Origin: Polynucleobacter paludilacus
GTDB taxonomy: Bacteria; Pseudomonadota; Gammaproteobacteria; Burkholderiales; Burkholderiaceae
Direction of reading: 5' to 3'
Assembly: GCF_018687595.1 (NCBI RefSeq)
Contig: NZ_CP061298.1
Span: 1 to 64,000, forward strand
Length of the DNA stretch: 64,000 nt
The notes under the pieces: generated by a model
Database searches by the model: none
Seen by the model: only the letters and a program-made list of their open reading frames with translations
What the model was told of the DNA's origin: nothing
Shown: positions 1 through 10,923 of the stretch, in pieces
How the letters are laid out: each line of letters opens with the position of its first letter
Position numbering within the stretch: the stretch's first letter is position 1
Made by a program: the position numbers and the translations under genes

Positions 1-1458
1 TTGGGAGATGGCTACAATGGATCCTCCAAAAATATGAGCAACTTACAAATTCCCCCTGCACTAAATCTTCCAACCCCATTAGGGTTTTGGGACAACGCCC
101 TTGGGGTATTGTCGCGCGAGCTTTCGCCCCAACAATTCAAAACATGGATCCAGCCCCTACGCTTGCTTACACATGATGTAAGCGACTACTCACTTACAAT
201 AGGAGCCCCAAACAGGTTCAAGTTAGACTGGATCAAAAAGACTTTTTCTGACCGCTTTCAAGAATTGGCAACACAATATTTTGGCCAAGCTACGACCCTG
301 AACTTTGTCTTAGATGTTGAGGGGGTGGCCCCTGAAGTGGTTCCGGCGAGAGGTGGGGTAGCGCCAATGTCAAGCATTGAGGCCGCGGACCCTGAAGATA
401 ATCCAGTGCTGGTGGAGCAAGTTTTTGAGATTGAAGACCACTCAAAATTAAACCCCAACCTCACTTTTGAAACCTTTGTAACCGGCAAAGCCAACCAACT
501 GGCTCGCGCCGCATCCATTCAGGTTGCCCACAATCCCGGAAGCTCCTATAACCCCATGTTTTTATATGGTGGTGTTGGTTTGGGTAAAACCCACCTCATT
601 CATGCAATTGGCAACCACCTTCTTAAAGAAAAGCCAAACTCCAGAATTCGATACATCCACGCAGAGCAATACGTTTCTGATGTTGTGAGGGCTTATCAAC
701 AAAAGGCGTTTGATCGATTCAAGCGCTACTATCACTCGTTAGATTTGCTATTAATCGATGATATTCAATTCTTTAGTGGAAAATCTCGCACTCAAGAAGA
801 GTTCTTTTACGCCTTCGAGGCCCTATTAAGCAACAAGGCACAGGTAATTATTACCAGCGATACCTACCCCAAGGAAATGGCTGGTATTGATGACCGATTG
901 ATATCCCGTTTTGATTCAGGCCTGACGGTGGCAATTGAACCACCCGAGCTAGAAATGCGCGTGGCCATTTTGATGAAGAAGGCTGCGGAGGAGGGCATCC
1001 CCATGAGTGAGGATGTTGCTTTTTTTGTGGCAAAGCACCTACGCTCCAATGTAAGGGAGTTGGAGGGGGCCTTGCGTAAAATTTTGGCCTTTGTACGGTT
1101 TCATGGGCGAGAAGTGACTATCGAGGTGGCACGCACAGCGCTTAAGGACCTCTTGTCGATCCAAAACCGGCAGATTTCTGTTGAGAATATTCAAAAGGCG
1201 GTAGCAGACTTTTACAGCATTAAAGTTGCCGATATGTACTCCAAGAGGCGTCCTGCCAATATTGCTCGGCCACGCCAGATTGCAATGTTTATGGCTAAAG
1301 AACTAACCCAGAAAAGCCTGCCCGAGATTGGGGAGCTGTTTGGTGGGCGGGATCACACAACGGTATTGCACGCAGTTCGTAAGGTTGCTGAAGAGCGGGC
1401 GCACGATAGCCAACTAAATCATGAGATTCATGTAATAGAACAGACACTCAAAGGTTAA
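1..1458 (+). CDS. dnaA: Chromosomal replication initiator DnaA
   Basis: AAA+ ATPase that binds DnaA boxes and opens oriC. The 485-residue frame has an N-terminal domain I (about residues 25-110), a short acidic linker, Walker [10 protein letters not shown] at 190-198, Walker B with the DD pair at 253-254, and the C-terminal DNA-binding signature GGRDHTT at 448-454. The frame opens with TTG at base 1. An in-frame ATG at 34 (MSNLQIPP) is an equally plausible start and would give 474 residues. The upstream region lies outside the window, so neither ribosome site nor promoter can be judged. It is followed by a box-rich origin-like gap and dnaN, the usual bacterial order. Confidence 0.97.
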   Translation: MGDGYNGSSKNMSNLQIPPALNLPTPLGFWDNALGVLSRELSPQQFKTWIQPLRLLTHDVSDYSLTIGAPNRFKLDWIKKTFSDRFQELATQYFGQATTLNFVLDVEGVAPEVVPARGGVAPMSSIEAADPEDNPVLVEQVFEIEDHSKLNPNLTFETFVTGKANQLARAASIQVAHNPGSSYNPMFLYGGVGLGKTHLIHAIGNHLLKEKPNSRIRYIHAEQYVSDVVRAYQQKAFDRFKRYYHSLDLLLIDDIQFFSGKSRTQEEFFYAFEALLSNKAQVIITSDTYPKEMAGIDDRLISRFDSGLTVAIEPPELEMRVAILMKKAAEEGIPMSEDVAFFVAKHLRSNVRELEGALRKILAFVRFHGREVTIEVARTALKDLLSIQNRQISVENIQKAVADFYSIKVADMYSKRRPANIARPRQIAMFMAKELTQKSLPEIGELFGGRDHTTVLHAVRKVAEERAHDSQLNHEIHVIEQTLKG

Positions 1459-1467
1459 AAAATAGCC

Positions 1468-1666
1468 TGTGGATAAGGTTGTGGATAGCCCAATGAATAA
1501 GTTTGGGGATAGTTGGTGGATAAATTGTGGAAAGACTAGTCTTCGTGCAAAAATAGGGTGTTGAGCAAAAGTTATCCAGTTTTTGTTCAACCCTTATACA
1601 AAAGTTTTCCACAGGTTTTTTTGATGGTAGTGTGTTGTTAATAAAGCGATTTTTGACTTATCCACT
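1468..1666. other. oriC: Probable oriC: cluster of DnaA boxes
   Basis: The dnaA-dnaN gap holds many 9-mers matching or nearly matching TTATCCACA. In the TGTGGATAA orientation they are 1468-1476 (perfect), 1480-1488 TGTGGATAG, 1504-1512 TGGGGATAG, 1515-1523 GGTGGATAA and 1526-1534 TGTGGAAAG. In the opposite orientation they are 1572-1580 TTATCCAGT, 1594-1602 TTATACAAA (weak), 1605-1613 TTTTCCACA and 1658-1666 TTATCCACT. Box orientation switches near 1550, as in a split origin array. Box density and position between dnaA and dnaN support oriC. The exact functional limits are inference. Confidence 0.88.
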
Positions 1667-1674
1667 AAAAAACA

Positions 1675-1711
1675 AAGCCTTATTACTATTACTACTAAGA
1701 TATATATAAAC
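1675..1711. other. DnaA-trio element and AT-rich unwinding region of oriC
   Basis: Directly after the last DnaA box (1658-1666) comes a small GC patch (1675-1679) and then six consecutive triplets TTA TTA CTA TTA CTA CTA (1680-1697). Read 3'-5' on the bottom strand these are AAT/GAT repeats, the form of the DnaA-trio element known from the Bacillus basal unwinding system. An AT-rich run with ATATATATAAAC starts at about 1700. Order and spacing (box, GC patch, trios, AT tract) match the published architecture. The role here is inferred. Confidence 0.75.
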
Positions 1712-1726
1712 AAGGATTTAAAAGCA

Positions 1727-2842
1727 ATGCAACTCGTTAACACTTCGCGCGATAGCTTATTAAAACCACTGCAGGTGGTGAGTGGAATTGTTGAACGTAG
1801 ACACACCTTGCCAATTTTGGCAAATCTGCTTTTCAGAAAAAATGGTGAGAAGGTTTCCTTTGTTTCAACCGATATAGAAATTCAAATTACAACTAATGCT
1901 AACTTCGGGGTTGGTTCCGAGGATGTCACAACAACGGTTGCGGCACGTAAGCTGTTAGATATTCTTCGTGCGCTACCTGAGGGGCCCGTTGCACTTAATC
2001 TTAAAGACAATAAGATGGTTGTCCAAAGTGGCAAAAGCCGTTTCTCTCTACAAACTCTTTCCGCATCAGAATTTCCAGTAATGCAAAGTGTTGGCGAGAT
2101 TACGGCGAACTGGAAGATGTCTCAAAAAAGCTTTCGTCAACTCATTAGTCAGGTCCATTTTGCAATGGCGCAGCAGGACATTCGCTATTACCTTAATGGC
2201 ATGTTATTGGTCATTGAGGGAAAACAGGTCATAACTGTCGCAACCGATGGGCATCGTTTGGCTTACTCACAAGTGGAGTTGAGTGAGGCACCGTCTGGTT
2301 CAGGTCAAAAACAAGAAGTCATTATTCCTCGCAAGACCATCTTGGAATGTCAGCACCTTTTAGAGGAATCCGACGAACCCCTCGAAATGAGCTTGACATC
2401 CAATCAGGTCAAATTTAGTTTCGGTGACATCGAGCTTATTTCCAAACTGGTTGAAGGCAAATTCCCAGATTTCCAGCGCGTCATTCCAAAGGGGCAAAAA
2501 AATTCTTTAGTGGTTGGACGTGAAGTACTACAAGCAGCATTACAACGTGCTGCAATTTTGACTACAGATAAATTTAAGGGCGTTCGCTTTTCTTTATCCC
2601 CCAATCGCATCACCATCCAATCTACCAATGCCGAGCAGGAAGAGGCTCAAGAAGAAATTGAAACCGAATACGTTGGCGATGCAGTAGAGATTGGTTTTAA
2701 TGTAAGTTATTTACTCGATGTTTTATCAAACCTCAAAAACGAAAAAGTTCAAATCAGCCTGGGTGATGCAAATAGTAGTGCTGTAATTACGTTGCCTGGC
2801 TCTGAGAACTTTAAGTATGTTGTGATGCCAATGCGTATTTAA
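1727..2842 (+). CDS. dnaN: DNA polymerase III beta sliding clamp
   Basis: Ring-shaped processivity clamp for DNA polymerase III. It encircles DNA and docks polymerases and repair factors. The 371-residue product has the normal length for three tandem clamp folds. It starts MQLVNTSRDSLLKPLQVVSG, contains RRHTLPILANLL near residues 25-36, and ends with the family-typical VVMPMRI tail. The ATG has an upstream AAGGA about nine bases away. It lies between the origin region and gyrB, only 11 bases before gyrB, so the two are probably co-transcribed. Confidence 0.98.
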   Translation: MQLVNTSRDSLLKPLQVVSGIVERRHTLPILANLLFRKNGEKVSFVSTDIEIQITTNANFGVGSEDVTTTVAARKLLDILRALPEGPVALNLKDNKMVVQSGKSRFSLQTLSASEFPVMQSVGEITANWKMSQKSFRQLISQVHFAMAQQDIRYYLNGMLLVIEGKQVITVATDGHRLAYSQVELSEAPSGSGQKQEVIIPRKTILECQHLLEESDEPLEMSLTSNQVKFSFGDIELISKLVEGKFPDFQRVIPKGQKNSLVVGREVLQAALQRAAILTTDKFKGVRFSLSPNRITIQSTNAEQEEAQEEIETEYVGDAVEIGFNVSYLLDVLSNLKNEKVQISLGDANSSAVITLPGSENFKYVVMPMRI

Positions 2843-2847
2843 TTTAG

Positions 2848-5352
<2,505 letters not shown>

Positions 5353-5353
5353 T

Positions 5354-5848
5354 ATGAAAAAGAAAAAGTTAACACCTCCCAAGGTGGATAGATCGCGCAT
5401 TGCTGTTCAGTCCTCATCGATTCATGGCAAAGGCGTTTTCGTTGTGAAGCCAATAAAAAAAGGCGAAGCCATTATTGAGTACAAAGGTGAGCGTATCAGT
5501 TGGAAAAAAGCAGAGAAGCGCCACCCCCACGACCCCAAAGATCCAAATCACACCTTCTACTTCTCTCTTGAGGATGGTCGCGTTATTGATGCCAAGTATG
5601 GCGGTAACGCCGCGCGCTGGATTAATCACTCCTGTAAGCCTTGTTGCGAAACGCAAGAAGAAATTTATGATGGTGAGCCTCGCGTATTTGTTTTCGCTTT
5701 GCGCGACCTAAAACCCGGCGAGGAGCTTTTTTACGACTACTCCTTGGGTGTTGAGGGCCGCGTTACCAAGAAAATGAAAAAGGATTACGAGTGTCGTTGT
5801 GGTGCCAAAAAGTGTCGTGGCACCATGTTGGCGATCGAAGAGAAATAA
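5354..5848 (+). CDS. SET-domain protein (probable lysine methyltransferase)
   Basis: A 164-residue compact SET-domain protein starting one base after the gyrB stop, so probably in the same transcript. Seen in the sequence: a SET N-flank at about 14-50 (SSIHGKGVFVVKPIKKGE), NHSCKPC at 91-97 (S-adenosylmethionine and pseudoknot motif, with Cys where many SET proteins have Asn), GEELFYDY at 122-129 with the catalytic-type Tyr pair, and a post-SET Cys cluster C147, C149, C154. Family knowledge: SET enzymes transfer methyl from S-adenosylmethionine to protein lysines. Related short SET proteins occur in other Burkholderiaceae. The substrate is unknown, and placement after gyrB does not prove a DNA-related role. 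Confidence 0.85.
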   Translation: MKKKKLTPPKVDRSRIAVQSSSIHGKGVFVVKPIKKGEAIIEYKGERISWKKAEKRHPHDPKDPNHTFYFSLEDGRVIDAKYGGNAARWINHSCKPCCETQEEIYDGEPRVFVFALRDLKPGEELFYDYSLGVEGRVTKKMKKDYECRCGAKKCRGTMLAIEEK

Positions 5849-5860
5849 ACCACTTATCAA

Positions 5861-6085
5861 ATGTTGTTTATTACTATTCAGGAGCTGGAGGCGGCAATCA
5901 ACTATTGGCGTAGCCAATCCCCTGCGGCTGGAGAAGAGCTTGCGCTCTGCCTCGAGGCAACCGCTTTAGCGAAACCATATGCCTTAATGATTGTGCAGGG
6001 CTCTCAAAGAATGCCAACAGATGTTTTGGATGAGGGCGCACGGCTCGCTTTACAGGGCTATTTCAAGGCGACCAAAAACCCATAG
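5861..6085 (+). CDS. DUF3717-type small protein
   Basis: A 74-residue protein starting MLFITIQELEAAINYWRSQ, with AKPYALMIVQGSQRMPTDVLDEGARLAL-like features further on. This matches my recollection of the DUF3717 family, small proteins found mainly in Burkholderiales with no assigned function. No signal peptide, membrane segment or metal motif is visible. It follows the SET gene by 12 bases on the same strand, so it is probably the last gene of the gyrB-linked transcript. Family assignment is from recognition and should be confirmed by a profile search. Confidence 0.75.
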   Translation: MLFITIQELEAAINYWRSQSPAAGEELALCLEATALAKPYALMIVQGSQRMPTDVLDEGARLALQGYFKATKNP

Positions 6086-6182
6086 GCCCCCAAAGGTTTT
6101 GTTTAGGGTTATTGCTATATAAACGTCATTGATCTTGCGGTATTCTCAAACTCTTGCCTAGAGACAGGGCAGAGGATTTATT

Positions 6183-6941
6183 TTGCAAAAGACCATACTA
6201 AAAACGATTGGATTAGGAAAGTCCTTTAAAGGCTTCGCTGCGGTAAGTGACGTTAACCTAGAGGTTGCCCATGGCAGCATCCATGCTTTGATTGGGCCTA
6301 ACGGAGCTGGTAAAACCACCTGCTTCAACTTGCTCACAAAATTTCTTGAGCCCACCTCAGGGCAAATCTTATTTAATGGGCTTGACATCACCGATGAGCG
6401 CCCCGCCCAGATTGCGCGTCGCGGAGTAATCCGCTCATTTCAAATTTCAGCTGTTTTCCCCCATTTAAGCGTTCTGGAAAACGTTCGTGTTGCGCTGCAA
6501 CAAAGCCTGGGCACCGAATTTTGCTTTTGGAAGACACAGCATTCACTAGCCGCCCTGGACGAGAGGGCTCACGAGCTTTTGGGTGAGGTGGGCCTTGACC
6601 AATTTGCTAATGAAGAGGCTATCAGCTTGGCTTACGGGCAAAAAAGGGCTCTTGAAATTGCCACCACATTGGCAATGGATCCAGAGTTGATGTTGCTTGA
6701 TGAGCCTACACAAGGGATGGGACACGAGGATGTGGAGCGCGTCACCGAATTAATCGATCGGGTTGCCAAAGGAAGAACGGTTTTAATGGTTGAGCACAAC
6801 ATGAAGGTGGTGTCTTCTATTGCTGACCGAATCACCGTCTTGCAGCGAGGCTCCGTTTTAGCGGAGGGTTCTTATCAAGAAGTCTCCAGCAATCCGCTAG
6901 TAGTTGAGGCATACATGGGCAGCCACGGAGAGTCTTTGTGA
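6183..6941 (+). CDS. ABC transporter ATPase, LivG type
   Basis: First of two ATPases of a branched-chain-amino-acid-type (HAAT) importer. 252 residues, with Walker A GPNGAGKTT at 38-46, the Q-loop after RSFQISAVFPHLS, the signature region LAYGQKRALEIA in place of the usual LSGGQ, Walker B LMLLDEPTQGM and the H-loop VEHNMKVV. The start codon is TTG, chosen because CAGAGGA lies about ten bases upstream and no ATG occurs before the Walker A. It overlaps the next gene by four bases (GTGA), a sign of translational coupling. Gene order here is ATPases, binding protein, permeases. Confidence 0.9.
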   Translation: MQKTILKTIGLGKSFKGFAAVSDVNLEVAHGSIHALIGPNGAGKTTCFNLLTKFLEPTSGQILFNGLDITDERPAQIARRGVIRSFQISAVFPHLSVLENVRVALQQSLGTEFCFWKTQHSLAALDERAHELLGEVGLDQFANEEAISLAYGQKRALEIATTLAMDPELMLLDEPTQGMGHEDVERVTELIDRVAKGRTVLMVEHNMKVVSSIADRITVLQRGSVLAEGSYQEVSSNPLVVEAYMGSHGESL

Positions 6942-7642
6942 GCGCCACCGCCTTAGATATTCAAAATTTAGAGTCTTGGTATGGCGAATCTCATATTTTG
7001 CATGGAGTGAATTTGTCCATTAAAGAGGGTGAGCTGGTTACGCTTCTGGGAAGAAATGGGGCTGGGCGAAGCACAATCTTGAAAACCATTTTGGGTCTAA
7101 CAAGCAGGAGAGTGGGTGTAATTAAGGTGTTTGGCAAGGACACCATTCAGTTGCCGAGCTATCAAATTGCGCGTCTAGGTGTTGGTTACTGTCCAGAGGA
7201 GAGAGGTATTTTTGCCAGCCTCAGCACAGAAGAAAATTTATTATTGCTGCCCGAAATTGCCCCTGGCGGAATGAGTTTGGATGACATTTATGCCATGTTT
7301 CCCAATCTCTACGAGAGACGGCATAGCCCGGGCACGCGCTTATCGGGCGGTGAGCAGCAGATGCTGGCAATGGCGCGCATCCTAAGAACGGGCGCAAAAC
7401 TGTTATTGCTTGATGAGATCACCGAGGGCCTTGCTCCGGTCATCGTACAAAAATTAGGTGAGGTTGTGGCTAGTCTGCGAGATAAAGGGTTCACGATCGT
7501 TTTGGTTGAACAAAACTTTCGGTTTGCTGCACCCTTGGCGGATCGTCATTACGTTGTTGAGCACGGAAAAGTTGTTGAAGTGGTCAATCGTTCTGAGTTG
7601 GCTGATAAGGCAGGTTTATTAAATGCGTATCTTGGTGTCTAG
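6938..7642 (+). CDS. ABC transporter ATPase, LivF type, with arginine in Walker A
   Basis: Second ATPase of the importer, 234 residues, GTG start overlapping the upstream stop. The Walker A reads GRNGAGRST at 38-46, so the usual lysine at position 44 is arginine. The remaining motifs are normal: the Q-loop region, LSGGEQQMLAMARIL signature, Walker B KLLLLDEITEGL and an H-loop-position Gln (VEQNF), which is common in LivF. The paired LivG-like subunit has an intact lysine. The change may be tolerated in an asymmetric dimer or may reduce ATP use at one site. Orthologues with the same Arg are, as I recall, known in this family. Confidence 0.9.
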   Translation: MSATALDIQNLESWYGESHILHGVNLSIKEGELVTLLGRNGAGRSTILKTILGLTSRRVGVIKVFGKDTIQLPSYQIARLGVGYCPEERGIFASLSTEENLLLLPEIAPGGMSLDDIYAMFPNLYERRHSPGTRLSGGEQQMLAMARILRTGAKLLLLDEITEGLAPVIVQKLGEVVASLRDKGFTIVLVEQNFRFAAPLADRHYVVEHGKVVEVVNRSELADKAGLLNAYLGV

Positions 7643-7663
7643 TCTTTTCTAAAGGAGATGGAA

Positions 7664-8887
7664 ATGAAGTTAAAGCAAATCACAGCTGGGCTGGTTGCAG
7701 TTACCATGCTCGGCTCAAATCCAATATTCGCTCAAGGCGCGCCAAAGGTGAGTGGCGACGTTGTGAAGATTGGGGTATTAACGGACTTGTCGGGCACCTA
7801 TTCAGATTTGGCTGGTCCGGGATCGGTGATTGCAGCAAAAATGGCAGTCGCTGATTTTTCTAAAGACGGCACCGTGCTTGGTAAGAAAATTGAAGTCGTT
7901 AGTGCTGATCATCAAAATAAGGCAGACATCGCTGCCAATAAAGCTCGCGAATGGTATGACAAAGACAATGTTGATGTGATTGTGGATTTGGTCTCAACCA
8001 ATACCGCGCTTGCTGTAATGGAGGTGGCTGAGCAGAAAAATAAGATCACTTTGGTGTCGGGTGCGGGCTCCACTGCAATTACTAACGAGAAGTGTACGCC
8101 GGTGAATGTGCATTGGGCCTACGATACCTACGGCCTTGCTAACGGCACCGCAAAAGCCGTAGTTAAGCAAGGTAAGAAAAACTGGTACTTCATCACTGCC
8201 GACTATGCATTTGGCGCCTCACTTGAAAGTGCTGCAAGTAATGTGGTGACATCGGGTGGAGGTAAAGTGTTAGGTGTTAGTAAGGCCCCTTTCCCAAATA
8301 ATGACTTCTCATCTTACTTATTGAAAGCACAGGCTAGCGGGGCGGATGTGGTTGCCTTGGCCAATGCAGGACAAGATACGATTAATTCAGTAAAACAAGC
8401 GTCTGAGTTTGGAATTAATAAAAAACAAACCGTTGTGCCGTTGTTGATGTTTATTTCAGACGTTCATTCTTTGGGCTTGCCAACCGCACAAGGAATGTTG
8501 ATGACCGAAGGCTTCTATTGGGATCGTGATGAAAAAACCCGCGCATGGTCACGCCGCTTCTTTGAGCAGCATAAGCGGATGCCAACCATGGTTCATGCGG
8601 CCGTGTACTCATCAGTAATGAATTATTTGAAAACAGTGCAAGCAGTCGGCACCGATGACACCGCAGTAGTAATGCAAAAACTCAAGTCGACCACAATCGA
8701 CGATGGACTTTTTAAAGGCAAGATTCGCGCGGATGGCAAGTTTGCACATGAAATGTTTTTATTGGAAGTTAAAAAACCAGCTGATGCAAAGAGCCCATGG
8801 GACTATTACTACATTCGAGATGTCATTCCAGCCGCAGACTCATCTATCCCGCTGGCAATGTCTAAATGTAAATTGGTTAAGAACTAA
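7664..8887 (+). CDS. Periplasmic substrate-binding protein of the HAAT importer
   Basis: Type I periplasmic binding protein (LivK-like). It opens with a signal peptide, MKLKQITAGLVAVTMLGS then NPIFAQG, probably cleaved after the Ala-Gln region. The mature part begins VKIGVLTDLSGTYSDLAGPGS, typical of the family. An ATG six bases earlier (7658) abuts the Shine-Dalgarno AAAGGAG (7651-7657), so 7664 with six-base spacing is the better start. The sub-family (HWAYDTYGLANGTAKAVVK, FISDVHSLGLPTAQG) resembles binding proteins for aromatic acids more than those for leucine. The ligand assignment is inference only. Confidence 0.88.
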   Translation: MKLKQITAGLVAVTMLGSNPIFAQGAPKVSGDVVKIGVLTDLSGTYSDLAGPGSVIAAKMAVADFSKDGTVLGKKIEVVSADHQNKADIAANKAREWYDKDNVDVIVDLVSTNTALAVMEVAEQKNKITLVSGAGSTAITNEKCTPVNVHWAYDTYGLANGTAKAVVKQGKKNWYFITADYAFGASLESAASNVVTSGGGKVLGVSKAPFPNNDFSSYLLKAQASGADVVALANAGQDTINSVKQASEFGINKKQTVVPLLMFISDVHSLGLPTAQGMLMTEGFYWDRDEKTRAWSRRFFEQHKRMPTMVHAAVYSSVMNYLKTVQAVGTDDTAVVMQKLKSTTIDDGLFKGKIRADGKFAHEMFLLEVKKPADAKSPWDYYYIRDVIPAADSSIPLAMSKCKLVKN

Positions 8888-8895
8888 GTTAAACC

Positions 8896-9816
8896 ATGTT
8901 TGAGCTTTTAGGAATCACTCCACAAGGGCTAGTTGCACAGCTCTTGGTGGGGCTGATTAACGGTTCGTTTTATGCTATTTTGAGTTTGGGGCTGGCCATT
9001 ATTTTTGGTCTCCTCAACATCATTAATTTTTCTCATGGTGCTCAGTACACCATGGGCGCATTTGTTGCTTGGATAGGCTTAACCCAAATTGGCCAATGGC
9101 TTGGTTTTCCAGACTTAAGCATCAATTATTGGTTTGCTTTAATTTTGGTGCCACTAATTATGGCGGGCTTTGGCCTGATTCTTGAGCGCACCATGTTGCG
9201 CAGGCTCTATCACCTCGATCACCTTTACGGCCTTCTGCTGACGTTTGGTCTGGCTTTAATTATTGAGGGCCTATTTCGTGATTGGTATGGCATCTCGGGT
9301 GAGAGTTATCCAGCACCCGAATTACTTCAAGGAGCCATCCCGCTGGATGCTATTGGAATTATTTTGCCCAAATATCGCATTTGGGTTGTTGTGATTTCAA
9401 TGATTGTTTGTTTTTCAACTTGGTATGTGATTGAGCGCACTAAGCTTGGTGCCTATCTGCGGGCTGGAACTGAGAACCCAAAACTATTGCAAGCTTTTGG
9501 CGTCAATGTGCCACTCATGATTTCCTTGGCCTACGCATATGGCGTAGGACTTGCAGGATTTGCTGGTGTGCTTGCTGCACCCATCTTTCAAGTAAATCCT
9601 TTAATGGGCTCAAACTTGATCATCATTGTTTTTGCTGTAGTGGTTATTGGTGGAATGGGCTCGATCATGGGTGCCATCTTGACCGGTCTTGGTTTGGGTT
9701 TAATCGAGGGGTTAACAAAAGTGTTTTACCCAGAGGCATCTAGCGTTGTTATTTTTGTCATCATGGCGATCGTTTTGTTATTGCGCCCCGCTGGTTTATT
9801 TGGGCGAGAAAAATGA
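8896..9816 (+). CDS. ABC transporter permease, LivH type
   Basis: Inner-membrane permease of the HAAT importer, 306 residues with about eight hydrophobic segments. It starts MFELLGITPQGLVAQLLVGLINGSFYAILSLGLAIIFG, with the LivH-like NFSHGAQYTMGAF and, near the C-terminus, VIGGMGSIMGAILTGLGLGL. It follows the binding protein by eight bases and ends 13 bases before the next permease start, which fits one operon. Substrate is not predictable from this subunit. Confidence 0.9.
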   Translation: MFELLGITPQGLVAQLLVGLINGSFYAILSLGLAIIFGLLNIINFSHGAQYTMGAFVAWIGLTQIGQWLGFPDLSINYWFALILVPLIMAGFGLILERTMLRRLYHLDHLYGLLLTFGLALIIEGLFRDWYGISGESYPAPELLQGAIPLDAIGIILPKYRIWVVVISMIVCFSTWYVIERTKLGAYLRAGTENPKLLQAFGVNVPLMISLAYAYGVGLAGFAGVLAAPIFQVNPLMGSNLIIIVFAVVVIGGMGSIMGAILTGLGLGLIEGLTKVFYPEASSVVIFVIMAIVLLLRPAGLFGREK

Positions 9817-9829
9817 GCATGGACGCGCT

Positions 9830-10759
9830 ATGAATCAGAGCACAAAATTACTTTATGCCATCTTGTTGTTAATCGCAGCACTGCTCCCATTGCAAGACTT
9901 TATTTATCTGGTGTTTGCCATGAAGGTACTGTGTTTCGCACTTTTTGCTTGTGCATTTAATTTGTTGCTTGGCTTTACTGGCCTTTTGTCTTTTGGCCAT
10001 GCTGCGTTTTTTGGAAGCGCCGCATACATCACTGCCTATTTTTGTAAAGAGATGGGCACTTCCCCAGAGATCGGAATTTTGCTCGGCGTATTCGGCTCTG
10101 CTGCATTGGGTCTGTTGATTGGGGTTCTAGCCATTCGTCGTCAAGGCATTTATTTTGCGATGGTGACTTTAGCGTTATCACAGATGGTTTACTTCCTGGC
10201 TGTGCAACTTCCCTATACCGGTGGCGAAGATGGCATTCAAGGCGTGCCTAGAGGAATGTTGTTTGGTTTGCTTGATCTAAGCAACGATGTGCATATGTAT
10301 TACTTTGTGCTTGCGGTCTTCGTTTTTGGTTTTGCGCTCATTATGCGAACTGTGTATTCGCCCTTTGGCCAAATTCTGAAAGCCATTCGAGAGAATGAGC
10401 CTCGTGCAATTTCTTTGGGCTACGACGTTGATCGCTTTAAGCTGATTTGCTTTGTGATTTCTGCCGCCCTTTCGGGTTTAGCAGGCTCAACAAAATCTTT
10501 GGTATTTCAGCTGGCAACCTTGACTGACGTCCATTGGCACATGTCAGGAGAGGTAGTTTTGATGACCCTCCTTGGCGGCATGGGTACGATTTTGGGCCCG
10601 GTAGTTGGTGCAGGCGTTGTGGTCAGCCTACAAAACTATCTAGCCAATATTGGCTCATGGAGCACCATTGCCACTGGCTTTATCTTTGTGGTTTGCGTTC
10701 TTGCGTTCCGGCGCGGGGTGGTTGGTGAAATTAGCGCTTTCTTCAAAATTAAGCATTAG
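9830..10759 (+). CDS. ABC transporter permease, LivM type
   Basis: Second permease of the importer, 309 residues from ATG 9830 (MNQSTKLLYAILLLIAALLP). The frame is open further upstream but that part overlaps livH and codes for an unlikely peptide, so 9830 is preferred. Family features include LLGFTGLLSFGHAAFFG near residue 50, the cytoplasmic loop SPFGQILKAIRENEPRAISLGYD, and GGMGTILGPVVGAGVV near the C-terminus. It is the last gene of the transporter operon. No clear intrinsic terminator follows before the mnmG promoter region. Confidence 0.9.
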   Translation: MNQSTKLLYAILLLIAALLPLQDFIYLVFAMKVLCFALFACAFNLLLGFTGLLSFGHAAFFGSAAYITAYFCKEMGTSPEIGILLGVFGSAALGLLIGVLAIRRQGIYFAMVTLALSQMVYFLAVQLPYTGGEDGIQGVPRGMLFGLLDLSNDVHMYYFVLAVFVFGFALIMRTVYSPFGQILKAIRENEPRAISLGYDVDRFKLICFVISAALSGLAGSTKSLVFQLATLTDVHWHMSGEVVLMTLLGGMGTILGPVVGAGVVVSLQNYLANIGSWSTIATGFIFVVCVLAFRRGVVGEISAFFKIKH

Positions 10760-10869
10760 CGTTCCTGGCTGCTAAAAAATAGGCATTTAATAATTTATTC
10801 ATTTAAATCAGTAGCTTAGGCCATCATCGGCGTACTCGAAGTAATTTATTGGACCCAATAATTGGGTTT

Positions 10870-10885
10870 GGTTTCACGTGAAACC
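10870..10885. promoter_or_regulatory. parS: parS-like palindrome upstream of mnmG
   Basis: GGTTTCACGTGAAACC is a perfect 16-base palindrome that differs from the consensus parS TGTTTCACGTGAAACA only at its two outer bases. It lies 38 bases before mnmG and covers the probable -35 of that operon. ParB-parS knowledge supports a centromere role. Its overlap with the promoter suggests ParB could also regulate transcription. Confidence 0.85.
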
Positions 10886-10901
10886 TACAAAATGCTATGA
10901 T
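10873..10901 (+). promoter_or_regulatory. Probable mnmG-rsmG-parAB promoter overlapping parS
   Basis: TTCACG (10873-10878), 17 bases, TATGAT (10896-10901). The -10 is a 5/6 match and the -35 is a 4/6 match. Transcription would start near 10908, leaving a short leader before the ATG at 10924. The -35 is inside the parS palindrome. Predicted by eye only. Confidence 0.5.
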
Positions 10902-10923
10902 CATCGCCCTGCTAGGGTAAAAC

